NCBI RefSeq assembly: GCF_026001925.1
Contig: NZ_AP021869.1
Coordinates: 1,426,001-1,490,000 of the forward strand
Origin: Vibrio gangliei
GTDB taxonomy: Bacteria; Pseudomonadota; Gammaproteobacteria; Enterobacterales; Vibrionaceae
Reading direction: 5' to 3'
DNA length: 64,000 nucleotides
The notes below the pieces were generated by a model. That model was not told the origin of the DNA, did not search any database, and saw nothing but the letters and a program-made list of their open reading frames with translations. Of this stretch, positions 57,301 to 64,000 are shown one piece after another (positions within the stretch are counted from its first letter, which is position 1; each line of letters opens with the position of its first letter). A program made the position numbers and the translations under genes.

Positions 57301-57931
57301 CGGCCCCTTTTTGTTTCTTTTGCAAGCGGGCAACTAAATTGCGGTAAAAGTAACCGGCTTGACGACTTAAAGAAACTTTAACTTCTGGCTTGCTCGCATG
57401 ATGCCTTAGGCCCGATATAGCGCTCCATTCTGCTTTAACATCGCGCTCGGCGCTCAACTCAAATCCGACTAATACTTGATTCAAGACAGCATCAGAACAT
57501 TGCAACAACTGCTCTGACTGATTAGGTAGGTGGACTATTTGCATCTTAAGATACTCTTGCTGTTCTAGAGTGAAGCGAGGCACTCCCTTGACTGTTTGTT
57601 CCTCAATTAACTTCAGCAAGTCTGCTTTTGCACTTACGACGTTATCTACAGAATCTGTAATGTAATAGAGCAAACGCTTGGATCTACTACCGCTCTTTTC
57701 TTCCTGCAATTCATTTTGCACTTGTTCGAGCATCCGCTGGAGCAAAAAGCTCAATGCCGTGTATGTTTTCCCGATTCCGGTCTGAAACGGTAATGGAAGC
57801 AAAGCACCAGATTTAGCACCATTAACTTTAGTATGATTTTCGAGCGATTCAGTAATGACGAGCTCCAAGGGCGAAGGATCGGGAACAAGCTGAAAATCAA
57901 AATGAGTAAACTCTTCTATAGATACATTCAT
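54359..57931 (-). CDS. ddmD: DdmD, helicase-nuclease of the DdmDE plasmid-defence system
   Basis: This 1190-residue protein combines a superfamily 2 helicase and a PD-(D/E)XK nuclease. Walker A is QTGIGKT at 50-56 (Lys55), the DEAH-type Walker B is IIDEID (272-275), motif VI is QAVGRSGR near 850. At the C-terminus the nuclease motif is LGEQAVEAV followed by WLDSK, putting the catalytic Lys at residue 1102, the position I recall from V. cholerae DdmD. With DdmE it degrades plasmids. A GGGGAATATTGT ribosome binding site lies upstream. Divergent from a WYL regulator. Confidence 0.92.
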   Translation of the reverse strand: MNVSIEEFTHFDFQLVPDPSPLELVITESLENHTKVNGAKSGALLPLPFQTGIGKTYTALSFLLQRMLEQVQNELQEEKSGSRSKRLLYYITDSVDNVVSAKADLLKLIEEQTVKGVPRFTLEQQEYLKMQIVHLPNQSEQLLQCSDAVLNQVLVGFELSAERDVKAEWSAISGLRHHASKPEVKVSLSRQAGYFYRNLVARLQKKQKGADRISLNGSLLTSVEALLPGEKIRNGSAHVVFLTTSKFLKGFHNTRSRYSPLRDLSGAVLIIDEIDKQNQVILSELCEQQAQDLIWAIRNLRANFRDHQLESSPRYDKIEDLFEPLRERLEEFGTKWNLAFAFNTEGPNLNERPVRLFSDRSFTHVSSATHKLSLKSDLLRQKNFIFSDEKVEGSLIEKNGLLTRFVNEADVIYQWFLGTMRKAVFQYWENVRSLDIEGRENRSLEGTFQEAVQSLLTHFNLQEFESAVYESFDTRGLRQSAGGQASKLSSSNSYHHTGMKLVEVAHNQGTRDTVNCKASFLNLSPSGVLADMVDAGAVILGISATARADTVIHNFDFKYLNERLGKKLLSLSREQKQRVNDYYHSKRNYKDNGVVLKVKYLNSRDAFLDTLLEEYKPEARSSHFILNHHLGIAESEQAFVRSWLSKLLASIKAFMSVPDNRYMLSLLNRTLDTTRQDINDFIQFCCDKWAKEYNVQTRIFLGVNADWMRLVGYNEISNHLNTEPGKVVVFSTFASMGAGKNPDYAVNLALEGGSLISVADVTYSTQQRSDIDSIYLEKPTQLLLSDDYSHTANQLCQFHQILSLQENGELSPKCAESWCRQQLMGMSRERSLQQYYQTSDYQSAVRKYIEQAVGRSGRTSLKRKQILLFADSGLKEILAEESRDPSLFSHEYIALVNKAKSGNQSLVEDRSVRRLFNLAQRNNKDGMQSIKALVRRLHNQPASDSDIQEWQDIRTQLLRYPTVAYQPERFNRLYLQSMTKGYYRYQGNLDGDPNAFEFFNRVPSGDMVSEEACSLATLVQNQYVRPWFEHKGFACSWQKESYVMTPVMFTNIYKGALGEQAVEAVLTAFNFTFEDVPHSIYERFDNRVIFAGIEQPIWLDSKYWKHEGNESSEGYSSKISLVEEEFGPSKFIYVNALGDASKPIRYLDSCFVETSPQLAKVIEIPALIDDINADTNLTAVQELIKWLHNS

Positions 57932-57974
57932 ACAATATTCCCCAGCTGATCTTGATTTTTATTGACTAAATTAT

Positions 57975-58005
57975 AGTATGTCTTCATTAACGACAGGTAA
58001 ATACT
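57975..58005. promoter_or_regulatory. Candidate operator in the ddmD/WYL divergent promoter region
   Basis: Nested inverted repeats AGTAT...ATACT (57975-57979, 58001-58005) and TGTC-N9-GACA (57979-57982, 57992-57995) lie between the two divergent genes, about 50 bp from each start. BrxR/CapW-type WYL repressors bind inverted repeats in such positions. Confidence 0.5.
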
Positions 58006-58048
58006 GAATACATACACACGTCGCAAAAATGGACAGGAAATATTCAAT

Positions 58049-58909
58049 ATGAAGAAATGGCCAATACGGTGGGATTTATTATTTCGCTATCGTTTAATTG
58101 AGATTATTGCGTTATGGGAAGGCAGGCTCACGACTAATCATTTGATTCAAAGCTTTGGTATTGGGCGCCAGCAAGCTTCTAAAGATATTAATTCTTATTT
58201 GGCTGAAATTGCGCCTGGTAATCTTATTTATGATAAGCACCTCAAAGGTTATAAGCCTAGTAGTACATTCTCACCCAAGCTCACCACGGGACATGCTGAT
58301 GAATATCTACACATACTCTCTCGCAGTGAAGATATGACTTATACGTTTTCCGATCTCAATATGGGGTTTGACCATACAACTTGGATACGCCCTGTCGCTC
58401 GAAACATTTCACCGGAAATTTTACGCCCGTTAATTCAGGCTATTCGTGAACAAAAACGTGTCGATATTTGCTACACATCTCCAAAAGATGGATTACAAGT
58501 CGAACGGATCATTTCACCGCACACTCTTGTTTGCACACCATTGCGTTGGCATGTACGCGCTTATTGTGAACACGCAAAAGATTATCGTGATTTTGTATTA
58601 AGCCGTATCCGAGGAATACCTGATATCAATGGCAAAGCAGAATATAACAAACAACAAGATAGTCCTTGGAACACGGATATTATGATTCAGTTTGTGCCAG
58701 ATTTACGCTTTGATGAAAAGCAAAAAGCTGTGATTGAATATGACTTTGGTATGGTGGATGGCGTTTTAAATATTGAAACCAATGCCACTCTGGTTCAATA
58801 CGTGCTGGATGCGTATAACGTGAATATCTACACGCAAAATGGCAAACCGCAAGGCCAGCAAATCGTCTTACAAAACGATCAAGATTTAAGGCCATATCTG
58901 CCGTTTTGA
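58049..58909 (+). CDS. WYL-domain transcriptional regulator, BrxR/CapW-like
   Basis: A 286-residue protein with an N-terminal winged helix (RLTTNHLIQSFGIGRQQASKDINSYL), a central WYL domain (IISPHTLVCTPLRWHVRAYCEH, then YRDFVLSRI) and a C-terminal WCX-like extension. The build matches the BrxR/CapW repressors that control BREX, CBASS and other defence operons. Divergently placed next to ddmDE with a palindromic operator between them, so it probably regulates that operon. The stop codon lies inside a 42-bp duplicated sequence. Confidence 0.85.
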   Translation: MKKWPIRWDLLFRYRLIEIIALWEGRLTTNHLIQSFGIGRQQASKDINSYLAEIAPGNLIYDKHLKGYKPSSTFSPKLTTGHADEYLHILSRSEDMTYTFSDLNMGFDHTTWIRPVARNISPEILRPLIQAIREQKRVDICYTSPKDGLQVERIISPHTLVCTPLRWHVRAYCEHAKDYRDFVLSRIRGIPDINGKAEYNKQQDSPWNTDIMIQFVPDLRFDEKQKAVIEYDFGMVDGVLNIETNATLVQYVLDAYNVNIYTQNGKPQGQQIVLQNDQDLRPYLPF

Positions 58910-58977
58910 TTCAGCATATACAAAAAAGCCCCAGCATATCTGCCGTTTTGATTCAGCATATACAAAAAAGCCCCAGC
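58894..58977 (+). repeat. Perfect 42-bp tandem duplication at the 3' end of the WYL gene
   Basis: Two identical 42-bp units (58894-58935 and 58936-58977) each contain the last codons and stop of the WYL gene (LPF-stop) and half of the following hairpin. The second copy is non-coding. A recent slippage or recombination event is the simplest source. Confidence 0.95.
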
Positions 58978-58991
58978 ATTTCTGCTAGGGC
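58963..58991 (-). terminator. Terminator-like hairpin, right 29-bp direct repeat (DR-R)
   Basis: On the minus strand AGCCCTAGCA-N4-TGCTGGGGCT then six T. It is the second copy of the 29-bp direct repeat that flanks ddmDE (other copy 52108-52136). In minus orientation it lies just downstream of a 17-nt tRNA-like 3' end, as a tRNA terminator would. Confidence 0.78.
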
Positions 58992-58999
58992 TTCGAATG

Positions 59000-59016
59000 T
59001 GGCGGGAGTGAGACGG
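59000..59016 (-). other. Possible tRNA 3'-end remnant (attachment-site candidate)
   Basis: The minus strand reads CCGTCTCACTCCCGCCA, which has the form of a tRNA 3' end: T-stem strand, 7-nt acceptor strand CACTCCC, discriminator G and CCA. It is followed by the terminator hairpin at 58963-58991. No tRNA body is found to the right of it. Integrative elements often leave such 3' ends at their borders. This is inference from form. Confidence 0.5.
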
Positions 59017-59205
59017 CACACTTAAAGCAATATAACATTGATTAACAAACAAAAGTTCAATTCGACTTTACTCAAGTATTACTAGCTGTATTACTTTAAT
59101 TTTTGCTTGAAATTTATACCAAAAATTACATCTTTTTTATTGCATATCTGAATAGATTTACTCGTTGAGAGTATCCGATCAACGGCTTGCAAAGCCACTC
59201 AAAAA

Positions 59206-59920
59206 TTAATCAAGCTTTAGATTCATTTGAAAGTTACGTATGATTCTTTCATCTAAACAACTACGCAAAAATTTGTTCATAGGTTTCATATCATTTGTGG
59301 CGTAAAAATCGAGCATTAAAGTGTTGAACTCTTGCTGACGTTTTGCCCGTACATTAATGATAGGGAAGCCATTAGCAAGTAAGATGCCATTCATCATAAA
59401 GCGGCCTGTGCGTTTATTTACATCCCAAAAAATTGGTTGCGAGCCATTTGTAAAATGCAGTGATCGCTTGATCGTACACATATTTTTCAGCATTCACTTG
59501 TTCCTCAACTTCATACCATTTCAATTCAAGTTCAGTTGGTTCTGCTGGTTCATACTCAGAGCCAGTAATAGATACATAACCTGATCGAAATCGCCCCCGC
59601 TCTAATGTTTCTTCTTTTCCAGCAATATCATGAATTTTTAATACCGTGTCTTTATTAAAAAAGAATGCGCCTTGAGAGACAAGATCAAAGATATACTCCC
59701 AAGTCTTTGCTTGATTCATCGCCATATTTTGGTCACTAATACGATGACCGCCAACAGTGATACCATCTAAAATGGTTTGAACCTCTGGCAATGTCATCGC
59801 CACACCTTCAAGATTTACAGCATCATAAACTAAAGCTGGTACATCCCTCTTCGCTAACTGCTTTGTTAGAGGCATATTAGGCTGCATATTCCACATGTAA
59901 TCTTTCATGATATTTTTCAT
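59206..59920 (-). pseudogene. Frameshifted Fic-family gene
   Basis: The first part (start near 59920, MKNIMKDYMW) encodes a typical Fic N-terminus with YDAVNLEGVAMT (an inhibitory-helix-like region) and GRFRSGYVSITGS. The second part, in another frame, encodes FWDVNKRTGRFMMNGILLANG and a Fic C-terminus. The two frames meet at a run of six A/T (59427-59432), so one base seems lost or gained. The Fic motif HPFx(D/E)GNGRxxR is degenerate here (FWDVNKRTGR), with no His in front, so AMP transfer would be doubtful even if intact. Confidence 0.8.
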
Positions 59921-60013
59921 TCTTTTATTAAAATAAACACATCTGTTTAATATACACCTACCAAGAGTTGAAATGATACAAAGCACTTATTAATGTCCTT
60001 TATTCATCAATGC

Positions 60014-60591
60014 TTACAGTGCCTTAAACTTTTCTACCATATTTTTATCAATCTCCTTGATTAGATTTGATGACAAACCTAAATGTTTAGCTTCATGGCT
60101 AAACGAGCGAGTTGTTTCAAATATTTCTTCAGCCATAAACATAATGGCTTTCTTTGAAGGCAACCCCGATTGAGCAGCTAACTGGTCCAGCGCATTCTTT
60201 GGTGTTCGACCATATCCACTAAATGCCGTCATATGCTCTTTGTAAGGGCTTGGGCTATAAACAATGTCGTAAAAAGGTGAGAGTGACCAGTTATCAGAAT
60301 CACTAGCCAGGAAACTGAAATTCTTACTGTGATCATCTTGGTTGACCGTCAGGTAGTTAAATATGCAACGTTTAATGAGCTTCTGTGATTCAGTAACACT
60401 ACACATGATACGCGTAGCTTTAACTAAATCGACATAGTCCAAAGAAGGCTCTCGGAACGGAGCATCTAGTAATCGTCAAATTGAAAAAAGCTACCTTTAC
60501 TATTTTCAACGAGCTTGCCAACCTGTACTTTTTCACCGGTGCTCAGCGTTCGTTTTACAATTAAAGCTAATTTAAGTATGTCGAAGTACAT
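60014..60591 (-). pseudogene. hipA-like gene with large internal deletion
   Basis: From ATG 60591, overlapping the hipB end, the frame encodes a HipA-type N-terminus (MYFDILKLALIVKR, GKLVENSKGSFFQFDD) of 41 codons ending in TAG at 60466-60468. Directly after, in a shifted frame, the C-terminal kinase part follows: DAPFREPSL, then NQDDHSKNFSF (catalytic Asp) and LSPFYDIVYSP (metal-binding Asp). About half of HipA, including the ATP-binding loop region, is missing. The toxin kinase cannot be functional. Confidence 0.82.
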
Positions 60592-60847
60592 CCTCTATTG
60601 ATTTAAATTCCGGCTCAGACGGCTTTGTCAGCTCTTTGACTTTTTTCAAGTCACCGACTGTCTCATAAAGCATGAGAAATTGACGCAGTGAGATATTGCC
60701 AGTTGACTCAAACTTTCGGATCGTTGCGTAAGGCACACCAGAAAGGTCGGCCATTTTCTGAACACTGAGCTTATCTTTTTTCCGAGCGGACTTAATAAAC
60801 TCTTTGAGCTCCATTTGTAGATCATAAGCGGTATAAAGAGATAACAT
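60572..60847 (-). CDS. hipB: HipB-like antitoxin (XRE family)
   Basis: A 91-residue helix-turn-helix protein (LSVQKMADLSGVPYATIRKFESTGNISLRQFLMLYET), of the Xre/HipB type, that would repress and neutralise HipA. ATG 60847 has GAGGA five bases upstream; a longer frame reaches 60871. It overlaps the start of the truncated hipA by 20 bp, the normal hipBA arrangement. It persists without a functional toxin. Confidence 0.85.
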   Translation of the reverse strand: MLSLYTAYDLQMELKEFIKSARKKDKLSVQKMADLSGVPYATIRKFESTGNISLRQFLMLYETVGDLKKVKELTKPSEPEFKSIEDVLRHT

Positions 60848-61170
60848 GCATTCCTCAAAATTTGTCACCATGATAACAACAATAGCAAAAATCTCGCATT
60901 TATTGATATTATTGTAGTAAATTATGAGTAATGATAATTATTGATTCATTAAAACGGATGAGATAAAAAGTCACGACGGACGACACGGGAAACTGCTACT
61001 AAAATAGCAAACTAATGTATATATCGATGCAAATTGCTACTATAGCAATACAAAGAAGTCCAACATCCTTCAATGATTACATCCAGATTAATACAATCGC
61101 TCTATGGCGAAACCCCGATTAATTTTTACCATTGAATTTCATACCGAAGCATGAACACCTTTCTCTTTGC
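60848..61170. other. 323-bp intergenic region with two TGCTA palindromes
   Basis: Upstream of hipB the region holds TGCTACTAAAATAGCA (60994-61009) and ATTGCTACTATAGCAAT (61033-61049), plus a half copy AATAGCAAAA around 60882. These repeated inverted motifs look like operators for an Xre-type protein such as HipB. No gene is seen. Confidence 0.5.
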
Positions 61171-62067
61171 TTAGTTAACTCTGCCATCTCCAAGTAAAGA
61201 TAGATACAATTTATCAGCAGCTTGAATTTTAACTATTTTCCGAGTTTTATCCTTGTTCCAAAAGCATAACCCAAGAAACAAAATACCCGCTCCTTCCAAC
61301 TCATCTCTTGAGGTAATGCCATACTGATTAATAATCGCCTCTTTGGCTTTACCGAGTGGAATACCCACATCATCACAATCTGCTGGGTTCAGCCACTCAA
61401 AGTCTTTATCAGTATGAGAAACCGTTCCCCAATACATTTTGAGTTTCGCTTCTTCAAAATTCTTAGCGGGTTCTGCACTTGCAAAGTTTACTAATAAATT
61501 TTTGGCCTTATAAGAGTAATCTTTATTGCCAAGTTTCAGGACAATGCGTGTCTCTGATTTTGCAAGCTCACCACCATGCAATAAATTATTAAGCATTTTA
61601 TCGGGTGTTAGCACTTCTGGCCTACGGCTAGCATTTACTGTGGTATCGTCTTTAGAAATTAACTTTTCAGACGGCGTTTTAGTTGAACGCAAGACTCGTT
61701 CCTGGCTTTGCTTCCCTTTTAAGCTATCTCGACGAGGTTCATCCTCTTTTTTAGAATTAGCTGGAATCACAAAATCAAAAATCAGCTCATCACTTTCCGC
61801 TAATTGCTGATTAAGAGCCTCGATTTCTTTCTGTTGTTGCGTCTTTAACGTAGGATGCCAATTACCACAATCACTTGCATGATAATTAGAACCAAAACAA
61901 GCAGAGCGTCCATTGACACTTTGCTTTCTAAAGTAGGCTTTTCCATGACATACAGGGCATATTAAATGCTGGCGATACCGTTCAATATCTTCTTCAGTTA
62001 ATTGTAAAAACTGCTCAATACGATAATAAGATTTTGCATCAGGATGAGTACATGTCACTTCAAGCAT
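61171..62067 (-). CDS. Zinc-finger protein of unknown function, in operon with mrr
   Basis: I do not recognise this 298-residue protein. Its N-terminus has a Cys/His cluster (CPVCHGKAYF, then CFGSNYHASDCGNWH), likely a zinc finger. The middle is polar and low in hydrophobics, with a coiled-coil-like stretch after residue 75. The C-terminal half (YSYKAKNLLVNFASA, YWGTVSHTD) looks globular. It starts 11 bp after mrr, so it is probably a partner protein or a DNA-binding accessory. Confidence 0.7.
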   Translation of the reverse strand: MLEVTCTHPDAKSYYRIEQFLQLTEEDIERYRQHLICPVCHGKAYFRKQSVNGRSACFGSNYHASDCGNWHPTLKTQQQKEIEALNQQLAESDELIFDFVIPANSKKEDEPRRDSLKGKQSQERVLRSTKTPSEKLISKDDTTVNASRRPEVLTPDKMLNNLLHGGELAKSETRIVLKLGNKDYSYKAKNLLVNFASAEPAKNFEEAKLKMYWGTVSHTDKDFEWLNPADCDDVGIPLGKAKEAIINQYGITSRDELEGAGILFLGLCFWNKDKTRKIVKIQAADKLYLSLLGDGRVN

Positions 62068-62078
62068 ATTACCCTACC

Positions 62079-62993
62079 TTAACTTTCAAAGAAGCCTTCA
62101 TCAATTTCTCGAACCGTCAGTACCTGTTCATTACGGCAACCAACCCCATAATCCACCATCAAACGGGATAATTGACGTCCATTAATAAGCACTATCTTCG
62201 TTCCCATTTCAGCACAAGCTTGATGTGCTGAAGCTGTAAAATCAGAGGTGGTAATAAAAATCCCTTTATTCGCTTTCTTCTGACTCAGCGCACCACAAAA
62301 ATCACGAATTGCAGGTGAGCCTACCCAGTTATCTTGAGCATAACGTTTTGCTTGAATATAAATTTGATCGACTCCTAATGGATCTTGATTAATCACACCA
62401 TCAACACCGTTATCACCCGTTTTTCCTAAAGTGTGCCCCATCTTGTCATCACTACCGCCATAGCCCATAGCAAGCAATAATTTAATCAGCATTTCTTCAA
62501 AAAAGGCAGGAGAGACATTACGAGTTCTTTCTAACAGCTCCTGAGCGAGTGCGTCATTTAACTGCTTATAAGCATTGCGTAGTACTTCATCAGGGGTAAT
62601 ATCGGATTTAGAATCATCAGTTGACTGAGCGATTTCTTCAGCATTCTTACTCGCATTAATAAATCCTATAAATTCATCAAATTGACGTAAATAAGCATTA
62701 TTAATCTCTGCTCGATCTTCAATAGCCTGTTTCCCTCTTGCGGTAATTTGGCTAAATCCGCGCCTTGGTATGGTAATAAGTTGAGCTTTAGCAAGGTAGG
62801 TTCTCGCCCATCCAACGCGATTGTCCAAGACAGTTTGGCGACCACTTGGTAGACGCTCTTCCCTTTCTTCATCAGTCAATTCAAACTGTTCAGCCAGAGT
62901 CTCAATCACATCTCGTAATTTTACTTCTTGACCATGCGCTGCATAAACCACTCGAAGAAATGGACGCATGAACTCTTGATAATTTGGGATCAT
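62079..62993 (-). CDS. mrr: Mrr-type type IV restriction endonuclease
   Basis: A 304-residue protein: an Mrr_N winged-helix domain (residues about 5-90, YQEFMRPFLRVVYAAHGQEV) and a C-terminal PD-(D/E)XK Mrr catalytic domain. Catalytic residues are visible in FEEMLIKLLLAMGYGG (Glu), GVDGVI (Asp) and IYIQAKRY (Q-x-K). Mrr enzymes cut methylated DNA, so this protects against modified foreign DNA. It forms an operon with the zinc-finger gene. Confidence 0.93.
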   Translation of the reverse strand: MIPNYQEFMRPFLRVVYAAHGQEVKLRDVIETLAEQFELTDEEREERLPSGRQTVLDNRVGWARTYLAKAQLITIPRRGFSQITARGKQAIEDRAEINNAYLRQFDEFIGFINASKNAEEIAQSTDDSKSDITPDEVLRNAYKQLNDALAQELLERTRNVSPAFFEEMLIKLLLAMGYGGSDDKMGHTLGKTGDNGVDGVINQDPLGVDQIYIQAKRYAQDNWVGSPAIRDFCGALSQKKANKGIFITTSDFTASAHQACAEMGTKIVLINGRQLSRLMVDYGVGCRNEQVLTVREIDEGFFES

Positions 62994-63126
62994 AATTTTT
63001 ACTTAAAAAAGAAAGATGTTTAAACGCTACTAAAAACCACAAACAAATCAAGGTTGTCGTTCACAATAAATGCATCTGGTATTTGTATATATACATATTA
63101 CAGAAAAAGCTTACTTTGCAACAAAG

Positions 63127-63160
63127 CAAAGGGATAAGGCGTCAACCCTATCCCTTCATT
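63127..63160 (-). terminator. Hairpin downstream of the second fic pseudogene
   Basis: AAGGGATA (63129-63136) and TATCCCTT (63149-63156) form a stem. T-richness on the minus strand is limited (CTTTGCTTTG), so strength is uncertain. Confidence 0.55.
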
Positions 63161-63185
63161 TTGAATTTCAATTCATAAAAGTTAC

Positions 63186-64000
63186 TTATTCCAATAATTG
63201 CCAGTGATCGTTCTTCTTGGGCCCCACATAAGTCAATTTTCCTTCTTTTTTAAGTTTGGCCACTGTGCGCTCAACGGTACTTTTAGCAACGGATAAATAC
63301 TCAGATATTTCAATTAGTGACAAGGTTGAATCTTTTGCTAAAAGCGCAAGGATCTTATCTGCTGTTTTTACCCGCGTTTTTACCTTCATTTCTACCTACA
63401 TTTTTGATGCATTGATCGCTTCCTCTAATGAAGAAGCTAATGCTTGTAGTAAAAATTCAATAAAGTTTGAACCGTCGGTTTTAATATCAGCTTCTCGAAA
63501 GGCTTGATAATACTCTTCTTGACGATATTTAATCACTGTTTCCACAAGTAAATAAGCTAATAACGGTTGCCAATCGCTTAATACCAAAGTTTGCCACAAT
63601 CGTCCCTCACGGCCATTTCAATCACTAAATGGATGAATGAATTCAAACTCATAATGAAAGGCAGCTGACGCAATAAGGGGATGTGCATCAGTCGTGTCGA
63701 GCCATGTTAAGAGTTGCTCCATTAATCTTGGTACTTGGCCGGCTGGTGGTGCCATATGGACTAATTGATCACCTCGGTATATTCCAGCCCCACCTGCTCG
63801 CTAATGCCCGGCATCATTAAGTAAGCCCATCATTAGTATACGATGTGCTTTCAACACATCATTAGACTTAGCTTTATTCCAATTAGGCATATCTGCATAA
63901 GCCGCTAACGCATTATGAACATCTTGAATTTCCTTTTGATCACCAAGTACAGGTTTACCTTCAATGACAGCTGTAACTTGATCAAGAGTTAAAGTATTTT
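63186..64000 (-). pseudogene. Fic-family gene with three in-frame stop codons (5' end outside window)
   Basis: One continuous frame from the right edge to 63186 encodes a Fic protein with C-terminal winged helix. It reads through QVTAVIEGKPVLGDQKEI, GGAGIYRGDQLVHMAPP, FIHPFSD-stop-NGRE and SDWQPLLAY, ending with a helix-turn-helix (SLIEISEYLSVAKSTVERTVAKL). Stops lie at 63801-63803 (TAG), 63618-63620 (TGA, in the Fic motif where Gly is expected) and 63396-63398 (TAG). There is no frameshift. The HPFSDGNGR active site is broken by the second stop. It continues beyond 64000. Confidence 0.85.

Noticed and set aside
1..64000. CRISPR array, rRNA genes, complete tRNA genes or prophage structural genes
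   Set aside because: No regularly spaced repeats, rRNA-like sequence, full cloverleaf or capsid/tail genes were seen on reading both strands.

Overview
The window reads as chromosomal DNA of a Vibrio or close Vibrionaceae relative. Supporting signs are the trpEGDCFBA operon followed by yciB/yciA/yciI, the psp and sap loci back to back, cmoM-mukFEB, a GspS-beta type pilotin, two Vibrio-style short inverted-repeat elements, and a DdmDE module, first described in Vibrio cholerae. There are no rRNA genes, no complete tRNA genes, no CRISPR array and no full insertion sequence.

Positions 1-50,000 are mostly core genome. The tryptophan operon (trpE cut by the left edge, then trpG, trpD, trpCF, trpB, trpA and a terminator) carries an odd 7 x 7-bp tandem repeat between trpG and trpD. 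Next come yciB, a MITE-like element that appears to sit inside the yciB terminator loop, yciA, yciI, a pilotin-like lipoprotein, a zinc-ribbon protein, an RlmI-type methyltransferase, a pseudouridine synthase with a second MITE-like element upstream, an NSS transporter, cls, metC, a two-gene unit of a recombinase-like protein with a histidine-rich tail and a siderophore-interacting protein, betT, tag, pspABC with pspF, sapABCDF, a secreted nitrobindin-like protein, a lone receiver-domain protein, a DASS transporter, a DUF2750 protein, ppaC, a Phd/YefM antitoxin whose toxin has decayed to a stub, an orphan lipoprotein, cmoM-mukFEB, elyC, purR, ynjBCD with a ynjF-like gene, a DUF2007 protein, an alpha/beta hydrolase and a VOC protein behind a SoxR-like box.

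Positions 50,300-64,000 are accessory and defence-like. They hold a methyltransferase/HNH nuclease pair, the plasmid-defence pair ddmD-ddmE with a divergent WYL-type regulator, and an Mrr restriction enzyme paired with a zinc-finger protein. They also hold dead modules: a frameshifted fic gene, a hipBA locus with a gutted hipA, and a second fic gene with three in-frame stop codons that runs off the right edge. The ddmDE cassette is bracketed by 29-bp direct repeats with two differences. The right copy abuts what looks like the last 17 nt of a tRNA, which suggests past integration at a tRNA 3' end.

The most informative points are: (1) a complete ddmDE module in a direct-repeat cassette; (2) a resolvase-family protein lacking the catalytic arginine pair, with a His-rich tail, translationally coupled to a siderophore reductase, so possibly a recombinase turned metal-responsive regulator; (3) an uncharacterised methyltransferase/HNH operon and an Mrr/zinc-finger operon; (4) several toxin-type genes disabled while their antitoxins or neighbours stay intact.
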